Shown: one piece after another, positions 9,305 to 18,788 of the stretch
How the letters are laid out: every line of letters starts with the position of its first letter
How positions within the stretch are numbered: the first letter of the stretch is position 1
DNA from: CAZQQN01 sp964595485
Lineage (GTDB): Bacteria; Bacteroidota; Bacteroidia; CAILMK01; CAYYUA01
Direction of reading: 5' to 3'
Assembly: GCA_964595485.1 (NCBI GenBank)
Contig: CAZQQN010000008.1
Span: forward strand, 25,518 to 89,517
Length of the DNA stretch: 64,000 nucleotides
Position numbers and translations under genes: made by a program
The notes under the pieces: model-generated
Databases searched by the model: none
What the model was told of the DNA's origin: nothing
Seen by the model: the letters and a program-made list of their open reading frames with translations, nothing else

Positions 9305-10882
9305 ATGAAAGGCTTCATTCAATTCACAAAGCGCCTGCTCAATACCATTTACAACTATAGCGTAGACAATCCGCTAAAGGTAACCTTGATCCTATTTGGA
9401 CTATTTGCTACCGCAATTTTAAGTAACATAATCCTCTACGGGAATGGCTATCAGGGGGTTGTTTCTTCAGGATTCCTGCGCCTGGCTGAAAATATAAAAA
9501 ATGGCAATGGCCTATATATTCCAGATTATTTTACGGAACAGGATTTCCGCTATTATTCCAGGAATCCAGCTGGGTATCCTGGGCTTATAGGACTTTTATC
9601 CTGGATTACAAGCATACCCGTATTCTGGTCTTCTAAACTGCTAAACTTGATTCTTGGCGGCATCTTGATGCTTTCCTTTTACAGTCAATTCAAATCCTAT
9701 TCATGGGTTTTCGTCAGCATCCTTTTATTTGCCACCTTCCTGGAGGTATTTACTTTTTCCTGGGCTGAAACAGGCTTTATCGTTAGTATTTGGTTTTTCA
9801 TAAAATACTTATCCCAATACCGTTATCATACGAGAAATCAAAGTATTAATTTAGTAGGTGTAGGCCTAAGTATCCTTTGTGCGTTTCTCATGAGGTATGT
9901 AGGGGGCTACTTGTTCTTCGTTATTGGGGCTTTCCTTTTTTATGATCTCGTTAGATCAAGAAAAATTGATTTTCCACTCATTGCTAGTTCTTCTATTAGC
10001 GGTCTCTTGTGCCTATCCTATTGGTTCAGTAACTATGTTTTAGTCGGTAAAGTAACTGGCCGCCCGGGCATGGAAAATGTTCAAAGTTTTCAGACTGAAT
10101 TACTAAAATTGCTGGAAGCTTTGGCCAAAGAACTAAGTTTTCCGGTAACAACGAAATTTAGCTGGATAAGTATCGTATTCCTTATAATCGTTTGCCAGGT
10201 ATTGTTGGTAATTTTTCTGGTAAAGATCACTCGCCAGCCTGATTTCCACCATAAAAGAGGGCCTAAAGCTACCAGTAAAAAAACACCGATTTACCATGTT
10301 GCTTTTACCGCTGGCTTGATTTACTTGATCATTATTTGCACAGCTGTTTTCAGTTTCCCTTTGGATGACTTTGGCTATAGGTACCTATCTCCTTTTGTAT
10401 TGATGATTTTAATTGGGTTTATTGATTTCATCCTCCATAATGCTAGTCAATTGGTGAAGCCAATAGGCCTTTTCTTCGTTCTAACAGGTTTTGGATCCTT
10501 CCTTATCAATGCTCCGGTTAAGCATATTTACAACTATTATTTAGAAACAGACACCTACAGAACCTATTTTCAGGAACAAAGAGAACTAAAGAATAAGTAC
10601 AGCTTCATATCAAACAAACCAACCCTAATTGTATGTGGTGACCCGAAGCTTCGGTATTTAAGACCCAATGTCAGAATAACCGTACCGGTTAATGTTGCTA
10701 AATCCCCTAAAGATGCGGTCCCCATGGATACATTTTTAAACAATATGAAAACGTTTCCTGGCGATGTTTATGTGGAAATCAAAGAATTGGAACAAAATGA
10801 TAGCCCCCATAAGTATCACCCTTCTGTCTTTGATTTCATGGATGAATACCGGGACAGTAATTTTATCCAAATCAAGCAATGA
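9305..10882 (+). CDS. Multi-pass membrane glycosyltransferase-like protein (PMT/ArnT-like)
   Basis: The 525-residue product has an amphipathic N-terminus, roughly ten hydrophobic helices and a soluble C-terminal tail of about 110 residues. This layout fits GT-C membrane glycosyltransferases that take sugars from polyprenyl-phosphate carriers. The first outer loop has RLAENIKNGNGLYIPDY and RNPAGYPGL, similar to the early loop of PMT_2-type proteins, but the usual Asp-Glu pair is not clear. The start is the ATG at 9305, eight bases after the SDR stop; an earlier TTG at 9266 would overlap the SDR. A GT-C function is inferred from topology and neighbours. Confidence 0.65.
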   Translation: MKGFIQFTKRLLNTIYNYSVDNPLKVTLILFGLFATAILSNIILYGNGYQGVVSSGFLRLAENIKNGNGLYIPDYFTEQDFRYYSRNPAGYPGLIGLLSWITSIPVFWSSKLLNLILGGILMLSFYSQFKSYSWVFVSILLFATFLEVFTFSWAETGFIVSIWFFIKYLSQYRYHTRNQSINLVGVGLSILCAFLMRYVGGYLFFVIGAFLFYDLVRSRKIDFPLIASSSISGLLCLSYWFSNYVLVGKVTGRPGMENVQSFQTELLKLLEALAKELSFPVTTKFSWISIVFLIIVCQVLLVIFLVKITRQPDFHHKRGPKATSKKTPIYHVAFTAGLIYLIIICTAVFSFPLDDFGYRYLSPFVLMILIGFIDFILHNASQLVKPIGLFFVLTGFGSFLINAPVKHIYNYYLETDTYRTYFQEQRELKNKYSFISNKPTLIVCGDPKLRYLRPNVRITVPVNVAKSPKDAVPMDTFLNNMKTFPGDVYVEIKELEQNDSPHKYHPSVFDFMDEYRDSNFIQIKQ

Positions 10883-10944
10883 GGGTTATAGGTTTAACGT
10901 AATGTCTTCGCTAAATTTTTAAAGAGTCCCTGCTTTTTTGTTCT

Positions 10945-10952
10945 TATTTTTG
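10945..10952 (+). promoter_or_regulatory. Candidate -7 box (TATTTTTG) before the GT4 pair
   Basis: TATTTTTG matches TAnnTTTG and lies in the 137-base gap between the membrane protein at 9305 and the glycosyltransferase at 11020. It would start a new transcript about 60 bases upstream of that ATG. No good -33 TTG is present at the usual spacing, so confidence is limited. Confidence 0.35.
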
Positions 10953-11019
10953 CTTGATTACAGCACGCAAAAACTTAAAAGGGCAAAGTACCCTGCATAG
11001 GTAGTTTTACGAGCGGACA

Positions 11020-12240
11020 ATGGAATCTCCGAAATTGAACATTCTCATTTACACAAGGGATTTTGATTTGCCCACTTTCATCAAAAAACTGGGTAAACAT
11101 TTGAACCACAGGGGGCACCAGGTCACGTTTATGGGCCATAGTTCCAACCCGATACCTATTGATAACACTAATAGCCAAATCAAGTCCTATAGACTTCCTT
11201 TTTACCATGAGACAATGAAGCTTTTCAAAAGGTCTATTTCCATTGGGGTTCAGTTATTGCTCGTGCGCCCCCAAGCTATTCGGGGCATAATGAGAACTCT
11301 GAAAAATGATTACTACCAAAATTGGGGCGTTAAAGGAAGGAGGCAATGGCTAATAGACTTTATAAGACTGGGGGCCTGCAAAATCATACAGCCGGATGTT
11401 ATTCACAATCAATGGTCGCCTGCACTGGCACCTTTAGCACCCCTATTTGAGCACTATCCCATTGTGCAAAGTCTGCACGGCAGATTAGAGGATGTAACCC
11501 CGTTCCATGATCAAGGCATAGCCAGTATTTACAAAAAGTTTTTTCCCAAAGTGAAGGGTTTCCAGAGCGCATCTAAGCATTTGCTTGACAATGCAAGTCT
11601 CTTCGGAGCCAGCAGGGAAAATAGCTTCATATCCTACTCAATGGTAGAAAAAGCCTATGTGAGAAGTCGACCTTCTGATGAGGGTCATGGTTCAACCCTA
11701 AAGATCATCTCTGCGGGCAAATTTGCCTGGCGGAAAGGATATATTCACGCATTGGATGCAATGGCGATTTTAAAAAAGCGCGGAATTTCCTTTCATTACA
11801 CGATTGTAGGCTGGGGGGACCCAACAGCGATCAACTTTCATATTGCTGATCTTCAGCTCCAGAAAGAGGTTTCTTTAATAAACGACTTGCCTCATGATCA
11901 AACACTTGATCAAGTAAAGCAATCGGATTTATTCTTATTACCTAGTGTTGAAGAGGGGTTTGCTACGGTAGTATCCGAAGCAATGGCGCTACAAAAGCCA
12001 GTAATATCAACTAATTGCGGAGGCATGGGGGAATTAATCGTTAATCATCATAATGGCTGGTTAATTCCTCCCAGGAATCCGGAGGCAATAGCAGAGGCAG
12101 TTGAGCATTTCTTAAAACTTACCCCGGATGAGGTGGAAGGCATAACCCAAAATGCCAAGCAACTTGTTGAAGATCAATTGACCTGGGAGCGCCAGATTGA
12201 CAAATTTATAAGCTTATATCAAAATAGTTTAAAGCAATGA
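11020..12240 (+). CDS. Glycosyltransferase family 4 (GT-B)
   Basis: The 406-residue protein has the GT-B layout of family 4. The N-terminal half includes ILIYTRDFDLPTFIKKLGKH and a predicted acceptor domain. The C-terminal half has SAGKFAWRKGY and the retaining-enzyme E-x7-E motif at E312/E320 (EEGFATVVSE), followed by NCGGMGELI. It transfers a sugar from a nucleotide donor in the cytoplasm. Its stop overlaps the next GT4 start by four bases (ATGA), so the pair is translationally coupled. It begins a new transcription unit after a 137-base gap. Sugar specificity unknown. Confidence 0.9.
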   Translation: MESPKLNILIYTRDFDLPTFIKKLGKHLNHRGHQVTFMGHSSNPIPIDNTNSQIKSYRLPFYHETMKLFKRSISIGVQLLLVRPQAIRGIMRTLKNDYYQNWGVKGRRQWLIDFIRLGACKIIQPDVIHNQWSPALAPLAPLFEHYPIVQSLHGRLEDVTPFHDQGIASIYKKFFPKVKGFQSASKHLLDNASLFGASRENSFISYSMVEKAYVRSRPSDEGHGSTLKIISAGKFAWRKGYIHALDAMAILKKRGISFHYTIVGWGDPTAINFHIADLQLQKEVSLINDLPHDQTLDQVKQSDLFLLPSVEEGFATVVSEAMALQKPVISTNCGGMGELIVNHHNGWLIPPRNPEAIAEAVEHFLKLTPDEVEGITQNAKQLVEDQLTWERQIDKFISLYQNSLKQ

Positions 12241-13454
12241 CCACTACCCAGCCTCATAAGATAGGATTGGTTGTTGCTAAACCATTCAGTTATTCAGAAA
12301 CCTTCTACTCGTCTGATGTGAGGATTTGGCAGGAATTGGGCTATGAAGTTCATATATTTCCTATTCAGAGAAACAATGAAATAAGTCCTGCAAAAACAAG
12401 CTACCACCTACCTCCGATCCCCTTGTCTCAGAATCCCCTGAAAAGGCTCTCTCAAATTATTAGAACCGCTTTTAGGCTCCTTTTTTCCATTAGTAAGGTT
12501 TTAAGGTTCATTCGTTTTGAAAGACAGGATAACATATCATTAAGGCAATTATTGGCGCGCATTTACGCTAATCAACATTTATTAGTATGTAAAAGCCTCG
12601 ATGTCATTGTTTTTGGCTACGGCAACTTAGCAGTAACCCGGGAAAATTTAGGTCATTCCCATAAAGCCCAAACCGTAGTGAGCTTCAAAGGCTTTGATAT
12701 TTCCATTTACCCCTATCAGTATCATAAAGCCGTTTTCAATAAAGTTTTTGCTTATGATTTCCTTTTTTACTTTGTATCAGAAGGGCTTCACGAAAAGGCC
12801 AAAGCGATAGGATTTCCGTACAATAAAAAGGTTAAATATATCCCTGCTTACATAGATGAGGCTACTATGCCTTCGCCAAAGGAAAGTTGGGAGAATAATA
12901 CCCCAACGGAAATTTTGGTAGTTGGCCGGCTTCATTGGATTAAAGCCCATATATACTTAATAATGGCTCTCGGTATATTACATAAAGATGGCCATCAAAT
13001 AAAACTCACGTTCATTGGGGATGGAGCGATGTATGAGCAACTATTCTTTGCTGTGAAAGAAATGGGTCTCCATGAATGGGTGACGTTCCAAGGGACCCTA
13101 CCTAAACAAGCCACTATGGAGGCAATGAAACAAGCAGATTTACTTGTGAAACCAAGTTTATCGGAGGGAACACCAAATGTTGTACTGGAAGCGCAATACC
13201 TGGGGTTACCGTGCATTGTCACCAATTGGCTCGGTGTTGAAGCATTAATAACCCATAAGTGGAATGGCTGGATCGTGGAAAAAAGGAACGCTGAAGCCTT
13301 AGCCAATCAAATTAAAGAAGTTTTAGGCTTATCTATCGAAGAGAAAGAGGAGATTGTGGCAAATGGTCAATCCATCATTCGGGAAAAATTTAATTCTCAA
13401 GTACAAAAATTAGCCTTCCACGACCTTTTTAAAGAAGCTATGAACCATGAGTGA
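12237..13454 (+). CDS. Glycosyltransferase family 4 (GT-B)
   Basis: A second family-4 glycosyltransferase, 405 residues, with ILVVGRLHWIKAH opening the C-terminal nucleotide-binding domain, and SEGTPNVVLE giving the E-x7-E pair at E310/E318. LGVEALITHKWNGW follows, as is typical. It is coupled to the preceding gene by an ATGA overlap and to the following membrane protein by an 8-base overlap. This arrangement suggests sequential addition of sugars to one acceptor. The two GT4 proteins are clearly different in sequence and are not a recent duplication. Confidence 0.9.
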   Translation: MTTTQPHKIGLVVAKPFSYSETFYSSDVRIWQELGYEVHIFPIQRNNEISPAKTSYHLPPIPLSQNPLKRLSQIIRTAFRLLFSISKVLRFIRFERQDNISLRQLLARIYANQHLLVCKSLDVIVFGYGNLAVTRENLGHSHKAQTVVSFKGFDISIYPYQYHKAVFNKVFAYDFLFYFVSEGLHEKAKAIGFPYNKKVKYIPAYIDEATMPSPKESWENNTPTEILVVGRLHWIKAHIYLIMALGILHKDGHQIKLTFIGDGAMYEQLFFAVKEMGLHEWVTFQGTLPKQATMEAMKQADLLVKPSLSEGTPNVVLEAQYLGLPCIVTNWLGVEALITHKWNGWIVEKRNAEALANQIKEVLGLSIEEKEEIVANGQSIIREKFNSQVQKLAFHDLFKEAMNHE

Positions 13455-14985
13455 TCGGCAAGCCTATATAAGCTTAACTATCATCATAAGCATTACCTTA
13501 GCGTTTAGCTTATTGGGGATCATGTTTGGCCACCATTGGGATGAAAATCGGATCATGGATAGTGCCCGTGAGAGCTTCCAAACTGGCAATTTATTACCAG
13601 GCTGGTATGTTTATCCCTCTGTTCCCCATGACTTAGCGACTTTGGTTCAATTCACCAAGCACCTATCTTTTATCTACCCTGGCTTTGAAGAACCCTGGAA
13701 GCAGCATCTTTGCGTAAGGGGTGTGTTCATACTTTATTCGACTGCTGGTATTGTTTTCACTTTCCTGCTAACCCGAATAATCACCAAAAGTAATTTCTAT
13801 GCCCTGATCGGGGCTGCATTTCTCGCTTTTTCGTGGGAGTTTGGCTACCACATTCGCTGGATAGCGCCGGACAGCATTATGATGACCAATGTTATGGCTT
13901 GTGTTTATTTTTGCTTACGCTATTACCAAAAGCCAACAATCCGTTCTTTTATGGCGGCAGGTATATTTGGGGGTTTAGCAACAGGGTGCAAGTACCCCGC
14001 CGGTTTAGTTGCCCTACCCTTGCTCATTGCAACATATTATGGGGTTAAGGCTAAAGTGCTTGATAGAAAATACTTTTGGAAACATCTCATCCAAAGATGG
14101 TTATTGATTGGCCTAATCGCCGCTTTCACCTTTATCCTTACAACACCTGGTTTTATTTTAGACTTTTCTAAGCTATGGCAGGACTTGTACGAACACATTA
14201 CTATTTACCAAAATAGTCATGCCAATTATCAGTTTAACCCCTTATCAAATCCTCCCTTTGATCATTTTTTGGTGCTTCTAGAATACTTTTCTTTGGCGGT
14301 ATTTTCTTATCAACCTGTGCTAAGCTTATTAGCGGCTTTACTGGTGTTACCGGGTATTTATGCGTTAACCAAGGTTCAAAAACCTGTGATAATCATAACA
14401 ATGGCTTTCCCGATTATTTACCTGGGGTTCTTTTGCTTTCAGCATTTAATGATTGCAAGGAATTACCAGGTTATTCTTCCTTTCCTATTCCTCCTCTCTT
14501 CATTGGGTATTCAATTCCTAATCAACATTTCAAAAAATACATATATCAAGACTTTTGTACTAAGCGTAACCTTCATTGTTATTGGCTTTAATATTTACTT
14601 TGGTTTTAAAGCCGGTCTTTCAATTTACCATTACACAGAAGAGAAAATTTATACTACCCTTAAAACCCATTTAAAGGAAAAACCTAACCAAACGTTTTAT
14701 CTGACTAAAGAATTAAAAGCTGATTATAAAGAGAAAGGGTTTGATCTGAATGCTAATGTTATAGCTGATAAGGCTTTACCCGATACAGGTGAATTCAAAG
14801 TAGTAACTTATTTACCGAGAGAACACTCGCCTCATTGGCCAAGGTATTCTCATAATTTTGTGGACAAGGTAATCGGTCAGCAAGAAGTTAACGTGAATTA
14901 TTATCCAACCTGGAATGGCTATCCTAAAATTCTAATTGTCGACAGTGAAAAATTTAAGACCTATAAGCAAAATATTCAGCAATAA
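13447..14985 (+). CDS. PMT/ArnT-like membrane glycosyltransferase (GT-C)
   Basis: The 512-residue protein has about ten or eleven hydrophobic helices and a first outer loop with HHWDEN (D32, E33), the acidic pair expected for the catalytic loop of PMT_2/ArnT-type enzymes. A C-terminal soluble domain of about 110 residues follows. Family members move a sugar from polyprenyl phosphate onto lipid, protein or glycan on the outer face of the inner membrane. The 8-base overlap with the preceding GT4 gene indicates tight co-expression. Acceptor unknown. Confidence 0.75.
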   Translation: MSDRQAYISLTIIISITLAFSLLGIMFGHHWDENRIMDSARESFQTGNLLPGWYVYPSVPHDLATLVQFTKHLSFIYPGFEEPWKQHLCVRGVFILYSTAGIVFTFLLTRIITKSNFYALIGAAFLAFSWEFGYHIRWIAPDSIMMTNVMACVYFCLRYYQKPTIRSFMAAGIFGGLATGCKYPAGLVALPLLIATYYGVKAKVLDRKYFWKHLIQRWLLIGLIAAFTFILTTPGFILDFSKLWQDLYEHITIYQNSHANYQFNPLSNPPFDHFLVLLEYFSLAVFSYQPVLSLLAALLVLPGIYALTKVQKPVIIITMAFPIIYLGFFCFQHLMIARNYQVILPFLFLLSSLGIQFLINISKNTYIKTFVLSVTFIVIGFNIYFGFKAGLSIYHYTEEKIYTTLKTHLKEKPNQTFYLTKELKADYKEKGFDLNANVIADKALPDTGEFKVVTYLPREHSPHWPRYSHNFVDKVIGQQEVNVNYYPTWNGYPKILIVDSEKFKTYKQNIQQ

Positions 14986-15002
14986 AACACCCTTTTTTCT
15001 CG

Positions 15003-15773
15003 ATGCGGATCTTGATTCATGGTTTACAGTCCAGCGGTGCTAGTTTTTTCACCTTTCTATTAGGGCAAACCCCTCAATCAGCTGTTATTTTAGACTTGTA
15101 CAACCAGGTTTTAATGCCGGAACTTAAGGGAATAGACGATAACATTGATTTAATAGGCAAATGTGTGATAGGTTCTGAATATCAAATTGAAGAACACAAA
15201 CGCACCTTTAAGCCTGATAAAACAATACTTTTTTTGCGGCACCCCATTCATAACTATCAATCACTCGCTAATAAGGATTATTCTAATGAAAATGGGACCA
15301 TTACTGAAAAATTCCAGGTAGCAAACCAGCTTTTATTAAACTGGACCCAATATTTTGACCTGCTTGTACACTATGAGGATATTTTCTTTAAAACGGAATC
15401 CCTCATTCAAACCCTTAACAAGGAAGGTATCCCTTTCCATAAAAGTTATTTCAAAATGGAACGGGATTTAGAGACAGTGATAAATTTTACGAGGAACCAA
15501 TCTGAATGGTTAAATCAATATTACAACGTTAAATGGGGCCCTGGTAATTTAACACCTAAAAATACCAACCTTGTGCATAAGGTTTTTAAGCCTTATTCTC
15601 CGATAACATCCTTAAAGCTAAAAGCTATTTCTCCCCAACTATTTGCCCATTATTCCCAATACAAAGTCGGTGCTTATTGGCCCTGGTATAAGGTCTTGTT
15701 CAAAAGCTGGTACCATCACTCAAAGCTTGCACTTTACAACGTGAAAGAAAGTATTAAGAACTTATTGAATTAA
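15003..15773 (+). CDS. Sulfotransferase-like protein
   Basis: This 256-residue protein is a divergent member of the PAPS-dependent sulfotransferase fold. It begins with a P-loop-like 5'-phosphosulfate motif, GLQSSGASFF (7-16), and has LFLRHPIHNYQS (77-88), where R79 and S88 fit the 3'-phosphate-binding element. No signal peptide is seen. It sits 17 bases after one GT-C gene and 9 before the next, so a role in sulfating the glycan or its lipid-linked intermediate is a reasonable inference. The 5' loop lacks the usual Lys/Arg of many sulfotransferases, so another nucleotide-dependent activity is possible. Confidence 0.6.
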   Translation: MRILIHGLQSSGASFFTFLLGQTPQSAVILDLYNQVLMPELKGIDDNIDLIGKCVIGSEYQIEEHKRTFKPDKTILFLRHPIHNYQSLANKDYSNENGTITEKFQVANQLLLNWTQYFDLLVHYEDIFFKTESLIQTLNKEGIPFHKSYFKMERDLETVINFTRNQSEWLNQYYNVKWGPGNLTPKNTNLVHKVFKPYSPITSLKLKAISPQLFAHYSQYKVGAYWPWYKVLFKSWYHHSKLALYNVKESIKNLLN

Positions 15774-15782
15774 ACGAAAATC

Positions 15783-17219
15783 ATGAGCTCGGAAAATAGG
15801 TTACCTTTTTATTGCTTATTGTTTTTCCTGCTGTTAATAAGCGTATTGGCTTCAATCAATGGCAGAATGGGCAATGATGAGGGTATATGGACCTATATAG
15901 CAAGGGTCTGGGTTGACCATGGCTTACTCCCTTACAGCAATGCTGTAGATGATAAGCCAGCTGGTATTATTTTACTACATAGTATTTCCTACACTATTTT
16001 CGGGATTAATTATTGGTTTCCTCGTATGTTGGGAGCCGTATCAATTGTCCTTACCGGCTTAGTTTTATTCCGGTTGAATTCAACCCGCTATGATAAAAAA
16101 GCTGGTCTATTTGCCATGAGTATCTTCTGCTTAACAATGCCCTGGAGTATGATGAATAGTCATTTTATCGGCCAAACTGAAGTGTTCATGGTCTTATTTT
16201 CAAGCTTAGCTTTTTTCATAGTGCTTCAAAAACCCCATCTTAGCCTGAGTTTTCAATATACGCTGTTAGCCGGTATCCTAACAGGTTTGGCTATTTCCTT
16301 TAAACAAGTAGCGGGATTATCTTTAATCGCCTTATTATGGATCCTGGTTAAGCAAGAAGGTTTAACCAAACCCGGGTTAACCAAGAGTTTTATACTTTTA
16401 ACAGGCGCTTTTTTAAGCTTTACCCTTATTCATTGGCCGGTCATTAACACTGAGAACTTTAATGAATACCTTACCTGCACATGGCTAAATCCTACCATTT
16501 ACCCATCATTCTTTTGGCGTATTCCTAATTTTTTTGATGCTTTCATTACATCGAGAATTGCTCTTTTTTATCCTTTTCTACTTTTTGGCTGGGTTTACAA
16601 AGATAAGATCGGGGGCAGCCATAATATGAACAAACTTTCCATTTGGCTTTTCCTTGCATTTATAGGTGTTAACATTTCGGGATTTTACTATGGTCACCAA
16701 TTCTCACAATTATTACCGGCTCTAAGCCTTATTTTGGGTATTACTACTGCTTTTGCCATTAATCAATTCAGTAAACCATTCAAACCAATTTTTTTAGCCA
16801 CGGTAGCATTATTTATCCCCTACTCTTCATTGATAGGTAACGCATCGGATATTTTGAGCTCGGGCAAAAGTTTGAGATCCTCCTTCCTCAATCAACTTAA
16901 CGGTAATACCAAAGCAAAAGCGGTGGGTAAGTGGATCAGTAAGAAGAATGATTGTGATTATATATTCAACTACGGGGTTAAAAACAATGCTATTTTAAGC
17001 TATTCCGGGAAAAAATCCGCAAGCCGGTTGTTAAGTCCCCGAAGAAGTGTTGAAAAGCAAAAACAGATTCTTCGCGATTTAAACGAAAAGCAACCTCAGT
17101 ATATAGTTAAGCGAACCGGAATGAGTAACCAATACGAAGTAATTGACAAATATGTAAAAAGTCATTATGCCATTGACTTCACCCATCATAAGTGGCAAAT
17201 TTTTAAAAGCATTGACTAA
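15783..17219 (+). CDS. PMT/ArnT-like membrane glycosyltransferase (GT-C), copy 1
   Basis: The 478-residue protein has the PMT_2 layout: a first helix, then an outer loop with GNDEGIW (D32, E33) and a DKPAG motif (57-61), about ten more helices and a C-terminal soluble part of about 100 residues. DE followed by DKPP/DKPA is a hallmark of bacterial ArnT-like sugar transferases that use polyprenyl-phosphate donors. It is a clear paralogue of the next gene: both share DEGIW, RVW, LHSISY/LHFLSY, FGIN and a GHQ...QLLP segment. Acceptor unknown. Confidence 0.82.
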   Translation: MSSENRLPFYCLLFFLLLISVLASINGRMGNDEGIWTYIARVWVDHGLLPYSNAVDDKPAGIILLHSISYTIFGINYWFPRMLGAVSIVLTGLVLFRLNSTRYDKKAGLFAMSIFCLTMPWSMMNSHFIGQTEVFMVLFSSLAFFIVLQKPHLSLSFQYTLLAGILTGLAISFKQVAGLSLIALLWILVKQEGLTKPGLTKSFILLTGAFLSFTLIHWPVINTENFNEYLTCTWLNPTIYPSFFWRIPNFFDAFITSRIALFYPFLLFGWVYKDKIGGSHNMNKLSIWLFLAFIGVNISGFYYGHQFSQLLPALSLILGITTAFAINQFSKPFKPIFLATVALFIPYSSLIGNASDILSSGKSLRSSFLNQLNGNTKAKAVGKWISKKNDCDYIFNYGVKNNAILSYSGKKSASRLLSPRRSVEKQKQILRDLNEKQPQYIVKRTGMSNQYEVIDKYVKSHYAIDFTHHKWQIFKSID

Positions 17220-17261
17220 GCCTGTTAAATGGGATAAGCAATAATTAGCAGGCACTTAATT

Positions 17262-18737
17262 ATGAACGTATTACAAGGCAAGAAGGGAAACCTCGCTATT
17301 TATGGGATACTTTTATTTCAATTGCTTCTAAGCATTGCCTGTATCTTGAATGGAAAAATGGCTATTGATGAAGGTATTTGGAGCTACATTGGAAGAGTCT
17401 GGGCAGAACAAGGCGTAGCCCCTTATCAAGGTGCTGTAGAAAATAAGACACCCGGCATATTTATCTTACATTTCCTATCCTACCAAATTTTTGGTATTAA
17501 CTTCATCTTCCCGAGGGTTATAGGAGTGATTTCCAGCCTATTAACCAGCTATTTTATTGTCAAAATCGGAAGTAACATAAAAGATCAATTAACAGGCCTT
17601 ATTGCTGCCACCTTATTTTTTTGCAGCCTTTTATGGTCACTGACCAATGGGCCTAATCAGGCGAATACGGAAATCTTTATGGTTTTTTTCAATGTAATGG
17701 CCTTTTATGTACTTGTCAAGAACCAAGATAATCCCTCTTTTTTAACTTACTTGCTCATAGGATTCACATTGGGCCTGGCAATTGGGTTTAAGCAAATAGC
17801 TATACTAACTTTTGGCGGATTAGTGATGTATTTGATTTATCGGTACCGGAACCGGCCCAGGCTCATTGTCAAATTGATTTCCGCCTCTTCTGCGGGCGTT
17901 TTGCTATCAACTTTCATACTACTTTTACCATTATTGCTCAGTGGGGTATCAATCCTTCAGTACATTGAAGGTGCGTGGTTAATCCTCTTCAATGATGGTT
18001 CCAGTTATTCCCTCTCCCTTTACAGGTTAGCGCGTTTTTTCGATACATTCTTCGACTCAAGATTAGCCATTTTTTATCCTATCCTAATGGCCGGTTTATT
18101 TTCTTGGTCAGCAATAAAGCAAGTTGATTTTATCCCAATCATTGTTGGCTGGCTAATCATAGCATTGGCAGGCGTTAATGCATCTGGCTATTATTCCGGC
18201 CATCAATTAACCCAATTACTGCCTCCCTTAAGCATCTTTTGCGGTATTATTGTCAGCTATTTTAGCCATTGTTTAAGTATTCGTAAACTTCAAGTGGTTG
18301 GTAGTGCTGTTATTCTTGCTTTATTACCCTACAATGTCCTATTCCATAATGCAGATGCTATTATAAATTCCAAAAAGCCTACCATTAGTGCCTTAAAAGC
18401 ACAAATTCAGGATAATTCCGAACATCCATCCATTGGAAAGTGGGTTAAGGAGAATACTCCAAAAAGTGAGAAAATTTACTATTACGGTAAATTCATGAAC
18501 CCTATTCTGAGCTATTCCAAAAGGGTTTCCGCAAGTAAATATTTTAACACGTTTTTCATTACCAATGAAGCTATTAAAAAGAAGGTCAACCAGGATTTAA
18601 AAAAGGAAAAGCCAGTATTCATCATTAAAGAAAAAGGTGTTGCTGAAAAAACATGCATTGAAACAATCATTCAAAAACACTATGTATCAAAGCGAAAAAC
18701 CAATTGCTGCATCGTTTTTAAGCGGATACATCAATAG
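17262..18737 (+). CDS. PMT/ArnT-like membrane glycosyltransferase (GT-C), copy 2
   Basis: This 491-residue paralogue of the preceding gene keeps the catalytic-loop acids (D36, E37 in IDEGIW) but has NKTPG (61-65) where copy 1 has DKPAG. It has the same helix pattern and a GHQLTQLLPPLSI segment near the C-terminal third. It follows 42 bases after copy 1 and ends the plus-strand run; the next gene is convergent. The duplication with divergence of the substrate-loop motif suggests two related sugars or acceptors in the same pathway. Confidence 0.82.
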   Translation: MNVLQGKKGNLAIYGILLFQLLLSIACILNGKMAIDEGIWSYIGRVWAEQGVAPYQGAVENKTPGIFILHFLSYQIFGINFIFPRVIGVISSLLTSYFIVKIGSNIKDQLTGLIAATLFFCSLLWSLTNGPNQANTEIFMVFFNVMAFYVLVKNQDNPSFLTYLLIGFTLGLAIGFKQIAILTFGGLVMYLIYRYRNRPRLIVKLISASSAGVLLSTFILLLPLLLSGVSILQYIEGAWLILFNDGSSYSLSLYRLARFFDTFFDSRLAIFYPILMAGLFSWSAIKQVDFIPIIVGWLIIALAGVNASGYYSGHQLTQLLPPLSIFCGIIVSYFSHCLSIRKLQVVGSAVILALLPYNVLFHNADAIINSKKPTISALKAQIQDNSEHPSIGKWVKENTPKSEKIYYYGKFMNPILSYSKRVSASKYFNTFFITNEAIKKKVNQDLKKEKPVFIIKEKGVAEKTCIETIIQKHYVSKRKTNCCIVFKRIHQ

Positions 18738-18788
18738 CCTTAGTTGGCTTTCCCTAAAAAACTTAATTCTTCAGGAAATTTTTATCGC

